From: Voacanga thouarsii
Taxonomy: Eukaryota; Streptophyta; Magnoliopsida; Gentianales; Apocynaceae
Reading direction: 5' to 3'
NCBI GenBank assembly: GCA_026120185.1
Contig: JANUWF010001783.1
Location: forward strand, 8,866,001 to 8,930,000
Length of the DNA: 64,000 nucleotides
Part shown: positions 47,541 to 59,342 of the stretch, one piece after another
How positions within the stretch are numbered: position 1 is the first letter of the stretch
Layout: each line of letters opens with the position of its first letter
Made by a program: the position numbers and the translations under genes
The notes under the pieces: model-generated
The model's database searches: none
Seen by the model: the letters and a program-made list of their open reading frames with translations, nothing else
Told to the model about the DNA's origin: nothing

Positions 47541-47787
47541 TCTAGTAGTGGCCTTTGAAGTATTTCATACATAGGTGCAGACGTTTAGCAGTATATCCAA
47601 CCAGTACAACTCCAGATGTTACGGTTCAGACAAGTTCTGGGCAACCTATTAAACACTTAAATTCGGTTATTAGCATAGTTTCTTTTAGTTCTAGAAGAAA
47701 AAGTAACCATGATATCCTAAACTCTTATTTAATTTTTTTTAAATTCCACTACACTTGTGAGATTCTTGATCCTACAAGTGGTATTAG

Positions 47788-49525
47788 TGTTGGGAAATAT
47801 GCCCTCTTAGACTAGGTTTCTGATGTAAAAATCGAATGTTTTAATAAAAGAATTTATTTTCAGAAATTTTTTGTGAATTTATATTTTATTTGTGCACAAT
47901 TACGTTTAGAAAAGACCCATTATGTTTAAATAAGTGGTCCATATCAATGGAGGTCTTTCACAGTAAGGTATGGATCACGGGTTACTTAACACATAAACAT
48001 CATTCTTAACCGATTGATGAGAATGGGAATCTCATCATATCTAGGTTATTATGTTGTGAATTTCAAATGGGGAATGGTTTACTTTTAACCAGTGAGTAGT
48101 CCACTCACTTCATGACATAAGCGTATTTCGAATACGTAGAACAAGACCTATAGTAGTGGTTTCTTAAAGTACTATATGGTAGAAACCTAGACTACTACTG
48201 CTACAGCGTGGACTAGTACTCTACAACTTGAGTGTAAGTTGGTGGTCTGACGTAGGGCCAATATACTTGCATGTTGAGTATGTATGATTAGTTAGTTAAG
48301 ACAGACTTGTATAAGATAGTTTCTATACTATATCGCCCTTGTGGCTGTCTAAATAATGTAAATATCCAAGGCCCTGGGAAACATGATTTGGATGTTTGCT
48401 TTAGGGTAACTTCATTGGAAAGCGGAAACAATCCAAGAAGTCGTGAATCATTAGACTAGAGGCCTAAGGATAGTAGATTTCATTTAAAGAGGTGTTAGTA
48501 CACTTCTTCCTCTCTAAATGTACGACAATGTATAGAGGGGTATTTTAGTCATTACACATGTAGGTCAGAGACTTTGCTAACACAGCATTGTCCTTGGAGT
48601 TAATATTTTCTTATAGTGATATTAGAAAATATTTAAAATGTAAAATACAGCTATTTATATGGTAAGGGTACTTTGGTTATTTTAGTAGCTAAGGCGGTGT
48701 GTCTTTTGATCTCCAGTATAAACCGTGAGTCCTAATTAAATACAGGCTAAGAAATTGATCTTAAATTAAATGTAATTTATTTTATTTAAGTAGCATATTT
48801 AATTATTGGGCTAGAATAAAATAAAGGTCCATGGAGAGAGAGAATTAATTAAATTAGTTTGGTAGGTTAATTAATTATTCAGGGTTTTGGCCCAATTTGA
48901 ATAATTAAAGATTAACCTGGGACTAAACTAATATAGACCTATTAATTGGATTAGTTTATTTGGACTGAAAATTAATTATTAATTGGGCCATTTATTTGGT
49001 TCTAATTAGAATAATTAATTAAGCCCAAAATGTTAAACTAAGAGTCCAGTAGCCTAGTCCAGTTTAACCTAGGATTTTTATTTAGGTTAAACAGGAAGAT
49101 TGGATATAACGTTTTTTTTTTACATCCTCTTCTCGGTGTGGAAAAAAAGGCCAAGCGTCTTTCTCTCTCTCTCTCGAAAAAGTTCCCTAGTCTTATAAGT
49201 TGTTCACCAAGCGGAATTAGGCAAACCATATACTGGAAGATCGAGAGTTTGGCGTTCACCTACATACAAAGACGGAGTAGGAGACTTGTAGGAATTGCAC
49301 CAGAGGTTTCCACTAGCACACCTGCCCCGGTTGCGCACACTCCAGTCCCACCAATTCTTAGAACGAGGAAAAGAGGTATTTTTTTAAATCTCGAAATCCA
49401 TGTAGAGCACGATTGGCGCTGGCTAGGGCTGCCAAAGCGGGCGCCAGCTCTGTTCGGTTCCCCTGTTCTTGAGTTTTTCTAGTTTTTCTTTGTTTTTGCT
49501 TCCGCTGTGTGCCATGTGTTTTCCA
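47788..49525 (+). repeat. Copia-type LTR of family X, second copy
   Basis: Starts TGTTGGGAAATATGCCCTC, a common start of long plant copia LTRs, and shares ordered blocks with the first copy. The probable end is in TTCCGCTGTGTGCCATGTGTTTTCC near 49525, the usual tail of such LTRs. The text after it (ATTAGAGCATGGTTAA, 49552-49567) resembles a decayed initiator-Met primer site, so this may be a 5' LTR with its leader. Borders approximate. Confidence 0.55.
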
Positions 49526-52500
49526 TTTCTATGCCTTCAATTAGAGCATGGTTAAACACCTAAAAGCATGCTTTAGGTTAATAACCAGTGATGGTTCTTA
49601 AAAATCAATTCTTTTGATTTGTCTAATCCGTATGATTGATTGCTAGATTACTTGTATGTCTCGTAAGTGGAGGTATAGGATCTTGTAAATATTAATTTTC
49701 CTTTATTTGCTCGTTTTTGGATTTTATTTGATAGAATCTAATATACACTTTGTCAGTACAAGTATAGGCAATTGTAACGATTATATTTTTGCATGAATAC
49801 TTATTTTCCACCAAGATTCGGGTTCCAGATATTTAAAATCAGTTGGTACCAGCAATGGATTAAAGGAAAAAGGTAGAAAAAGGGAAAACAATTTAAAATC
49901 AGAGATGCATGAGCTATTTCAAAAATTCTAGCTAACAACCAACACCAGCCATGCTGCCCTAAGTGGCACCGGCCCTTGTCTAGAACAAAAGCGGCAGCAA
50001 CATTAGATGCTAATCGATGCTGGCCCTTCAATGCTGGCCCTTCTCTAGATTGGGCTTGATCAGTGCAGTTCTTCTGTAGTGTTTTTTAAAGAAACCAATC
50101 ATACATGATCTTTATTTTTTGTGCATAACTTTTATTTATTTCTATAAATAAATTGAATAAAAAATATAGTTGAAATCATCTTAGAATTAAACAAGATCAT
50201 CTTTATATATGATGTTTATTCCTGACTTTATTTGGTTACATAGGTTAAAAGATTGAAAGAGTATGAAAATAATTTATTTTATTTTGCACATGCTTTATTC
50301 TTTTATTGTGAATAAGGTATAAATTGTGTTTTAAGCAAATATAGTAATTTAGATTTTTTTTTAAAGTGAGATCCATGATTTATTTTCTTAAAGGAGTTGT
50401 ACCCTTGAGATAAAAAAAATTTAAATCCAGGAACTTTAAAATTAATTACCTAGATTATTTCTTTAAAAAACTCAAGTAAAACCCTTTTGATAAAGTATTA
50501 AGTGGGGGAGGGATTCTAATAGTCCAATGGCTTCCACCCTGTTCAATGTTAAGGATTGTCAAAATTCACAAGAGTTATCCCTGGGAGTAGTCCTGTATAG
50601 GATGAGATTTCATAAAAATCCAGATTTAACGGATTGAATCAAACTAATCCAGGGTATGTATTATATTTGACAAACCTACATTGGAGTTTATAATACTATA
50701 TTACCCATAGTTCAGGTAAAATAGCGGTTAGCCCACACTGGAGCTAATTTTTAGATTATGAGCTAAATGGTTGAGTAGTTGGTAATTATATACTTAATTT
50801 AAAAAATTATTAACCTTCCCAATAAGCTATGTTAATTTTTTTAAGAGCCAAATTTTAATATTTGATAATAGTTTAAGGATTTATCTATTATCAGGGTAAA
50901 TGTTATATTTACTTTAAATGTATGTTTTATGTGAATAGACACAAATTTATAAAATATTTTATTTCAAAATTTATAGAAATTGTCTAATAGAGGTTCTTTA
51001 GTCATTATTTTCAAGGAGAATAGGTTAACTGACCTAAACTATATGGACTAGAGAAGGAATTTGAATATAATACTTATTGCCAAAGAGTGCAAACATGTTT
51101 TGACAGACTCCTAACCCGAAATAGGGGAAAATTCCACCACGGAAGAGCAAGATGCTGAGAAGCATGAAAGAAAGTTGACGAAATGGCTTATTATATATAT
51201 TGGCTTCCATGTCTAATGTAAACCCCAGCCTAAAACTACCCTTAGAAATAGGAAGAGGGCATGCATTGCATCATTTTTGTGCCTACGTGTTTAATGTGCT
51301 TATGTTCTGTTATGCCTTGGTTGTGGTTTAATTATATATCTTGTGTAGAATTAAGTACTTGATTAGCTCACTTAAAGCTTTTATATAAAAGTGTTTTAAG
51401 TTTGGAATTGAGAGACAAGGGCGTTGGTGTGTTTATAGGAACACAAGAGTATTGTAGTATAATAGTCAACCGGGACCTGAATTCCATGCTTTGTATAAAT
51501 TCACAATTTTCCTATTGTTCTTCTCTTCCTAGTCGGCTCTACAGTTCCTCCTAGTTGCCATTTCCTTTTTTGTTTGGAAAGGTAATTAATCAAGGAAAGA
51601 TTAGATTGAATTATTTCCTAAATGGTATATCTTGCAATTAAGAACAATTTCTTTGATTTATATACCTTATTTATTCCTTCTTCTTTCTATGGCAATTAGT
51701 CATATAGCTTCTCAATTTCCATGGTTCTTTCCACCATTGTTACCATAAGTTGGCAAGAATATATTCTCTCCCAAGGACTAGCTACCATTTCCTTTTTTGG
51801 AGAGGAAGAATATTCAATCAAGGAGATTTGATTGCATTCTCTATCCTTTTAATATATATTTCTCTTTTTACTTAAACTTTCCATATCCTATCCTTCCCTA
51901 TATGGCAGTCGGCCATGCCCATCCATAACTTCATTGATTGAACGTCAATTTAGTAATAAGGATTGCTGAAATTTATTTTTTACCAAAGCTAAATGTTGTT
52001 TCCTTTTTCTTCATAAAATTAAAAATTTAAATTCCCTAGAATCTCTTCTCAATCACTCACTTCAATTAGACTAGGATTGGAACTAATTAGCTTCTAGATT
52101 TCAGCCAATCATATATCTTCTTTTCCTTTTTAGTTCAACAACATTTAAGAAGGAAGGAAAGTTCCCTTTTTCATTTAAGGCAAGCGGCCTTACTTTAGAG
52201 CTTTCCTTCTTCAAACTAGTAAGTTTTCTTTCTATTTCCTTATTCAATTTCAAAACACTCCTACCTTTCCCTCCCTTGTGCACGAAACACAGCAAGACCT
52301 CAAGAGTTTTGGTTTTCTCCTTTTTAGCATACCAAAACTGAAAGAAAAATAGGCACACTCTACGAGACCATTCTTTAGTCATTTTCTCTCATTCATTTGA
52401 GCACAAATGACCTATTCACTCTTACTCTCTCACTTTCTGTCTCCCTTTCCTCCTTCTTACCATTCTAACCAAGTACAACCACAACACCAAATCTTCAGCC

Positions 52501-53068
52501 TCGCTAAACATCAACAAAACTAAAAGCAGCCCCATACATAAACCAAAACCATTTCTCCCCTCTCTATTCACATCCGAAACACACAAGGGCCGTCACAATC
52601 CTCTCGGCCTCTCCTTTTTTTCCATTCGCCTAGATTCTTTTATCTCCCTCATCTCTTCTCTCAAAACTATGACAAACTCTCAACCTCCCCTTCACCTGCA
52701 CACATATATTGACTGCCTTCCAACCAGAGCATCAACACACTTATAGCCTCCTCCCTATTCTTCATCAAAACAAGGTAAGCTTCTTTCCCTTTCTCTCTTG
52801 TTTTTGGATTCCCCACTTTCTCTTCTTCTCTCTAAACAAATCGGGACATGCATAGTCTTAGTTTTTGCTTTATTTTTTTTATCATCCTTATTTGTTCATG
52901 GTAATGTGAAGTGTGTTTAACAACTTATTCCGAGCAGACGTCCCCAAATCTATCAAGGCTAAAATTGAATATATTGCTCATTACAAGTAACTATCAGATC
53001 TCCTTTTTTCCTTTCTAGTTCTGTGTTAATATGACATGATGCTTTTAGATCTTTGGAGATTTATATAT
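49526..53068. other. Repeat-derived DNA without recognisable gene
   Basis: Holds a possible copia leader (49526-49700), a purine tract GTGGGGGAGGG at about 50502 and, from about 51380 to 52780, a long pyrimidine-rich stretch that ends in a splice-donor-like AAGGTAAGC near 52772. The 52101-52382 minus frame (93 codons, Lys-rich) falls in that skewed stretch and is probably chance. The look is that of a gypsy LTR or leader. I cannot prove it. Confidence 0.4.
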
Positions 53069-53557
53069 TGATATGATCTTGAAACTGATTTCTCAATGAA
53101 TTTCGTAGCTAACTATGAGTGAAACTAAAAGACCCATTGAAAAGCTCAAAACAGTGAATTTAGTGAAGAAATAAGATACCGAATTCAAATACTAGAACCC
53201 TAAGTCAAAATAAAGAACTTAGAATACTAGAAATGAAGATTAAGTCATCCAAATCACAACTAAAGATCCTTGATTCAACAAGAAACAAAGAACACTTTGA
53301 AGAAGATGATTTAGGCAACCAACTTTACCTCCAACAAAAATCTTAAATTATCTATAATTTAAGACCTAAATTAACAAGCTAATTGATCTATCCTAAAAGG
53401 ATTTATAGACTTAATATATAGGGAAAGGCTAGGCCCTAAGATTGATCGTGATATTCATGGGATTTACCCAAAAAGAATCACCTCTTAAAAGCTCTCAAAT
53501 GAAACTTTTTGATTTCTATCAATATCCAAAGCTGATTATTTTCTTACAAGAGCTATA

Positions 53558-53604
<47 letters not shown>

Positions 53605-54164
53605 AAATCTAGTTAAGGCGAGATGAAATATCAACTATTTAAGTGTTTAAAAGATCTAAAATATCCCTATTACAAAATAAAAGTCAAGAAAAATAGAATT
53701 AATTACAAAACAAAGCAAACAAGTTGAAATTTTAAAGTAAGGCATAAGGCCTAACGTGGGACGGCACCTGTTAGGCTAGTTCAGCCGGCGCTGGCTTTTT
53801 ACTATTCGAAGAAGCTGTTTTCTGTAATTGGACCAGTGTCGGTTGCCCCAACAGAGCCGGCGCCAGCTCTGTTCTGCCTTCCTTCGCGAATCTTTGATCT
53901 TCAGCCTTCTCTCGTGTGCCCTTAATCCTCCATTACTTGGCAATCTTCTTGGTCCTTGGCTTGAAATCTTGAAGGCCTTTTAATATTCTTTTTGGCACCC
54001 ACTTCTTAACAATCTTTATAACCATTGACTTGGTAGTTTATGTTGCTTGAATCCTCTATTGAAAACCTTTATAATTTGATCTTTTCCTTGGTACTATGGA
54101 ATAAGGTTTGAATCTTCTTCCCCGTTCTTTAGCTTCGACATAATGCTTAGGTAGATTCCTATCA
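53069..54164 (-). repeat. 3' LTR of the small gypsy element
   Basis: Pairs with 56273-57343. Contains an (AT)n run at 53560-53590 absent in the partner and a GAGCCGGCGCCAGCTCTG block near 53855. Confidence 0.85.
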
Positions 54165-54600
54165 TTTTCTTCTTCTTTACGTGAATTTGTCCTCGAATGA
54201 GCTTACATAAGTTTTCAAATAAGAATTCTTTTGTGAAGATAAAAAATACAAATTTATACTCTCTCACATACAACTCATTTTTCTCCTCATCACTTTTCTT
54301 CTTTGTAATCTCTCTCTCATTATTTTCACTCTTCAAGTACAAGAAGGTCTCACCTCATTTGTGTCCCTTCTCACTCCTTTTCTCTCTGTTTTCATTTTTC
54401 AATTCCAAAAAGGTTTCTTTCATTTTTCCTCTATCATTTTCTTTTGTGTACCCTCTTTTTGCTCTCCTTTATTTCTTTATTTCTTTTTTTTTTGCTTCTT
54501 TTTCAATTCTCTTCTCTCGTTTTCCTTCTCTCTCAAGATATTTTAATCTTTAAGCACCTCAGTAGGGGATAATGGAAGTAATATAATCTTCTTCCCATCT
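54165..54600 (-). other. Lys/Glu-rich spacer of the small gypsy element
   Basis: The minus strand is purine-rich and encodes K/E-rich sequence such as NEREITKKKSDEEKNELYV (in the frame 54342-54094). This type of linker normally sits between protease and RT in plant gypsy elements. The RT that should follow is missing; the polypurine tract and LTR come next. Confidence 0.5.
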
Positions 54601-54924
54601 TTATTCAAAAATATATTTATTCTCCCTCTCCTTGTACGCCACATTTCTATCAAATATCCATGGCCTTCCTAATAAAATATGCCCTACTTGCATTGGAAAC
54701 ATATCACATAACACCACATCATTATAGGCTCCCGTATTAAACTCAATCTCAACTTGTTTGTTTACTTTTACTTCACCACAATCACTCAACCAATGGAATT
54801 TATATAGTTCAGGATGTCTCATGGTTTCTAATCCCAAGTCCTTTACTAAGGTGGCACTTTTCACATTTGTGCAACTTCCTTCATTAATGATCATACTACA
54901 AGACTTTTGTTGAATAAGGCACAT
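54601..54924 (-). pseudogene. Gypsy retropepsin fragment with altered active site
   Basis: 107 codons on the minus strand. INEGSCTNVKSATLVKDLGL stands where the family has IDGGSCTN, so the catalytic Asp is Asn and a Gly is Glu. Downstream YKFHWLSDCGEVKVNKQVEI and MQVGHILLGRPWIFDRNV are conserved blocks of this gypsy group. Inactive as a protease. Confidence 0.82.
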
Positions 54925-56272
54925 AGTATAAAAGATATTACACCTTTAGGATTCCTTCCCATTCTCACATCATTTGCACTCATAGCCTTTCTAGCAACAC
55001 CAATCAATAGAAAAACCTTCATAACTTCAAGTCTTTCTTTATTACCCTCTTCTTCTCTAGACTTTTAGGTTGTTCTTAATAATTATTTTAATGTCTTATT
55101 TTTTTCATTTGGTGAATGTTGAAATATAGGATTGGTATATGTGGACTTTTGAGGGTAGGTCCATTTCCTTACACCTCTCAATTTTTTGCCCTCATGTCTT
55201 CCTTTTCTTAATTCCAAATTTTTCCTACCTCTTTCCTTCAGTGGTTGCTTTTATAATGGGAATGGAGGTTTGTACTCATTTCTCACTCTAAGGCTATCTC
55301 TCCTTTTAGAATTCATTGAGATTTAGCTTTGGTTAGATTTCATCCCCTTAATGTCCTTCCTCATGCCTTCTATTTTTGCTTGAAAAATTTCAAAGGCAGT
55401 TTAAATATCAATGAAGTTCCTTGGGACATTGTATTGAGAATTTTAAGGGTTCTCGCTTAGAAAATTTAGATAAAATGAGAAAATAATTCCTTACAATCAC
55501 TCCCTCACATGTATCCACTCAAAAATTAACGCTCAACCCTCGTGTTTAACTCTCATTTGGCTTTTAACAAGAATAAGCTCACACTCCTGTCTTTTTTTCA
55601 AGCACTTAATTTTTTTAATGAGTTCTTTCCACAAAAATCTTCCAATTGCTTAGAAGCTAATCCAAACTTGACAAGTTTACCAACCCTTTAAGGATAACCA
55701 ACTAGATATAGATGAAAGTTTGATCATCAACAATAATGAACCTCAAGGAGTTTATATCAAAAGTCAATGAATTCAAGAGAGCTCAACAACTTCAATGACT
55801 TAGGAATGGGTTAATGGGTAAGACCTAACAAGAATTTTAATGAAACACTGGAAGTTCAAAGAACATATCACTCAAGAAATTATTGGACAATCAATGTCCC
55901 CAAGATACTTGAAAACAATAGCTAACCAATTATAAAAGCGATCATAAAAGTTTTAGCAACAATTTCAAGTTAAATATTTACTCAAGCAAAATATCAAATA
56001 CATTGTAAGCAATTTTCAGAACTCAAGATATAGCAGAAATTTTAAGCAATTTTAGCCCCACAAATTAATAAACAACAAGAAGTTTGCAATCCCCAATGAT
56101 ATACTAACATAAAAGAGTCATTTTCACACATAAACTTCAAGAAAATTCAAAGTTTGCATGACCTTTTTGAAGCTTGATTTTGAGTGACGGGATTGGCAAT
56201 TCTTGAAGCCTTCTTCAATATCTTCAAACTTTAATAAGAATCAAAGCTTCCCTTCTCTAACACTAAACTATT
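54925..56272. other. Gag-side internal region of the small gypsy element, unreadable
   Basis: No gag motif or zinc knuckle survives in any frame that I could follow. No primer-binding site is recognisable next to the right LTR. Confidence 0.45.
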
Positions 56273-57343
56273 TGATATGATTTTGGGCCTGATTTCCCAA
56301 TGAATTTTGTGGCTAATTATGAGTGAAATTAAAAGACCCATTGAAGAGTTCAAAATAGGGAATTTAGTGAAGAAATAAGATACCCAATTTAAATACTAGG
56401 ACCCTAAGCTAAAAAAAAAGAACTTAGAACATTAGAAATGAGAATCAAGTTATCTAAATGACAATCAAAGACCCTTGATTCAATAAGAAACCAAGAACAT
56501 TTTGAAAAAGATAATTTAGACAATTAACTTTACCTCCAACAATAATCTTAGATTATCTATAACCTAAGACCCAAATTAGCATGCTAATTGATATATCCTA
56601 AAAGGATTTATAAACTCAATATATAGAGAAGGATTATGCCCTAATATTGGTATTGATGTTCATGGGATTTTACCCAAGAGGAATCACTTCTCCAAAGCTC
56701 TCAAAGGAGACTTTTTGATTTCTATCAACATCCAAAGTTGATTATTTTCTTACAAGAGTTGTAATGTCATATATATAAGCGTCTAAACCTAACTAAGGTA
56801 AGATGAAATCTCAATCATTAAAGTGTTTAAAATGTCTAAAATATTCCTAATATAAAATAAAAGTTGTGGGAAATAGAATTAATTACAAAACAAAGCTAAC
56901 AAGTTGAAAATTCAAAACAGGGCATAAGGCCTGACGTGGGTCGATGTCGGTTGGGCTAGTTCAGTCGGTGCTGCCTTCTCACTATTCAAATAAGCAATTT
57001 TTCATAATTAGGTTGGTGCCGGTTACCTCATAGAAGCCGGCATCGGCTCCGTTCTACCTTTCTGCGCGAATATTTGATCTTCAGCCTTCTCTCGCGCGCA
57101 CTTGATCCTCCACTGCTTAGCAACCTTCTTGATTGTTGGTTTAAAATCTTGAAGGTCTTCCAATCTTCTTTTTGGCACCCACTTCTTGATAATCTTCATA
57201 ACAATTGGCTTGGTGGCTTGTGTTGCTTGAATCTTCTATTAAAACCTTCATAATTTGACTTTTTCCTTGGTACCATGGAATAGGATTTGAATCTCCTTCC
57301 TTTTTCTTTAGCTTTGGCATGATGCTTGGGTGGATTCCTATTA
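56273..57343 (-). repeat. 5' LTR of the small gypsy element
   Basis: Pairs with 53069-54164 across its length with frequent substitutions. Ends TATTA where the partner has TATCA. Confidence 0.85.
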
Positions 57344-57348
57344 TATGT

Positions 57349-59342
57349 GATGATGGTGATTTATTTTTTAAGCATGTTTTCTTATGAACGTGTGACTAAT
57401 AGTTTAGATATCTTTGCTATTATAAGTATGTACTTGAATGTCAATATGTTAGAGAGTAACTTTAGATTTGATATATGTATCAATTATATTGCTTGAGCAT
57501 TTCCACCTAGGGTTGGAAGTGAAACCATACTATCATGATAAGTGGTCTGGTTTAAATACTAGAGATAAAAGCATGTGATCTATCTTGCAAGCATGCGAGC
57601 ACCTTTATATTCTAGACTATATTGTTGTTATGTCACTACTTGTTTTTGAGCATATTAAGACCTAAGGGATTTGAATTCAAGAAATCTAATAGTGTGATAA
57701 ATTCGTTAGGACTTTCTTTTGTTGAATATAGATAGTCTTTATGTATATGACACATATATTGATTTCCCTTGTTGATTAGATTTTGCTTTGAACATTGCAT
57801 GATATACTTGAGATCAAGGTCGGTTATGCTTTGCTTTGGATACATGTTCAAACTACCATTTTCTGTTCCTGAATGTTGTTTCATTTTGCTTTAAGCCTTT
57901 TTGAAAACAAAGACTAATCAGCAACAAGTCCCATAGCCAGGTTGGCGTCGGCCCCATTATGTTTCTTCTCCTTTTTTAGACACCCCGATTGGCGCCGACA
58001 TCTTCAGCCTAGACAACTTCAGCTCTATTCTGCCTAACTTAACTTTTACCTGTCTCTTATGTGCAATGTTGTGAGCACCTATTAGAGTGATTGGAGACCA
58101 TGTCAATAGAATGAATTGATGGGTGTCTAGTAAAGGTGAAATGTTATGTTTTGATATGTCTTGATGTTTTGGTAGTGTAAAGTATGATAGAGGGTTTTGT
58201 GTCTTAGATAGACAGTGTTAGACTTTTTTGTCAAGGAGTAATAGGCAACTTGATTTTGGTAAAACAAGAGCAAATAAGTTCTTGCATAAGATTTTGTAAA
58301 TAATACTTATCTTGCAAGTTATTAGTTGTTTATATTATTTTGTTGGAGGAATTGTGCACTTGCTATGCAAGCATAGTTTAAACATTTCTATTGCACCAAA
58401 TGACACTTTGATCACACAAAAGTCTTTTCAAAATAAGTTCTAGTTTTCTACTATAAAGTTTTGAGAAGACTTTCACTATACCATATGTGCATGATCAAAC
58501 TGACTGAAATGTGTTTATTGAGAATATCTCTAAGTAGGATAATGTTCAGTACTCAATAAGAGTAAGCTACTAGTATTAACTCTTGAAGGATTGGATAAGT
58601 ACTTCGGCAATTAGCCACCTGTAGAATATGATCTCTTTGTAGAAGAGGTGACAGTACTAGTAAGTCAAACTGGTTTGAGCTAATAACCAGTTTCAAGTGG
58701 GACTATGATCCGGAGTTAGATAACCATTAAGTTTGGGTAAGAGATAGAGGAGCATCTCATCTAATAGGCTGATAACCCATAGTACTGTGATGCAAGGTTT
58801 CATAATGTATTGCCATGATACAAGGTTTTATGGTAATGAACTATGATGCAGGATGTCATAGTCCGCCATTTTATAAAAATTAAATGAGTAGTTTATTTGT
58901 ATATAGAATGGTTTTATCTGATTCTTCTTTATTTTATGAGTAAAAGTTGCTAATAGCCACTTTACGTCTTTTAATATTATTATGCGATGACTTGCAATAT
59001 TTTCTATCAAGTTTTCAACTTGCATCATAAAAACATTTCAAAATCATCATAAGCACAACTTACTAGAAAATTATTTCTAATAAGATTCTTTATTAAGGTT
59101 TTCAAGAAGTACCAGTTTTGACAAGATGGGAAGTTATTAGGATCCAAGATTTGGATTATATGTTTATGTTTTATGAACTTTTGTTAAGAGCTTGCAATTT
59201 TCTTTGTATATTTTCTTTCTCGGACTTTGTATAAGTATTGTTGGGTTATAAGAAGTTTTTAAGTTTTAATTCCTTTTATTGTTTTTTCTAGTTATAAAGA
59301 CCTATGGTCCCCGACCCTTCTCCGGGTCCTATATCAGTGGGA
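57349..59342. other. Probable decayed LTR-type DNA, no gene
   Basis: No coding signal. The part 57930-58030 shares GGTTGGCGTCGGC, GATTGGCGCCGAC and AGCTCTATTCTGCC with the LTRs at 53069 and 56273 and with 49400-49450. 58560-58860 (GGTTTGAGCTAATAACC, GTACTGTGATGCAAGGT) is reminiscent of chromovirus LTRs from memory only. Confidence 0.4.

Larger units (their letters stand above)
40486..47550 (-). mobile_element. CACTA (En/Spm) transposon of 7.1 kb with GCC target duplication
   Basis: Left end CACTATTAGAAAAAGGCTGATTACCAA; the right end read inward is CACTACTAGAAAAAAGGCTG. GCC flanks both ends (40483-40485, 47551-47553), a perfect 3-bp duplication. Both ends are filled with TTGGTAA/TTACCAA subterminal repeats. 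Internally it holds a minus-strand transposase-like fragment, a proline-rich open frame and a satellite array. It has no sequence in common with the first CACTA beyond the CACTA ends. Confidence 0.9.
37446..47781 (+). mobile_element. Long copia-type LTR (family X, first copy), split by two nested insertions
   Basis: Begins TGTTAGAAATATGCCCC directly inside the gag fragment and shares blocks in order with 47788-49525: TGGGAAATG, AAATATAAAATGCAGCTATT, GGTAAGG, ATAAGCGTATTT. It is interrupted by a family-Y LTR (38133-about 39690) and by a CACTA element (40486-47550). The pieces are 37446-38132, about 39690-40485 and 47551-47781. The right border is uncertain. Confidence 0.55.
53069..57343 (-). 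mobile_element. Small Ty3-gypsy derivative with 1.1-kb LTRs, lacking RT and integrase
   Basis: Direct repeats 53069-54164 and 56273-57343 start TGATATGAT and end CCTAT(C/T)A, so the termini TGATA/TATCA are inverted. Flanks TATAT (53064-53068) and TATGT (57344-57348) agree at four of five bases. On the minus strand a purine run AAAGAAGAAGAAAA precedes the left LTR, which is therefore the 3' LTR. The 2.1-kb internal part codes only for a protease piece on the minus strand, with no RT, RNase H or integrase. The copy is a deletion derivative. Confidence 0.82.

Noticed and set aside
47555..47815. 86-codon plus-strand frame across the CACTA right flank
   Set aside because: Composed of LTR pieces and no motif; crosses the start of the second X LTR.
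49138..49482. 114-codon plus-strand frame
   Set aside because: Lies in the tail of the family-X LTR and resembles no protein. Chance frame.
52101..52382. 93-codon Lys-rich minus-strand frame
   Set aside because: Located in a strongly pyrimidine-rich segment that yields K/E/R codons on the other strand. No known domain and no splice or promoter support.
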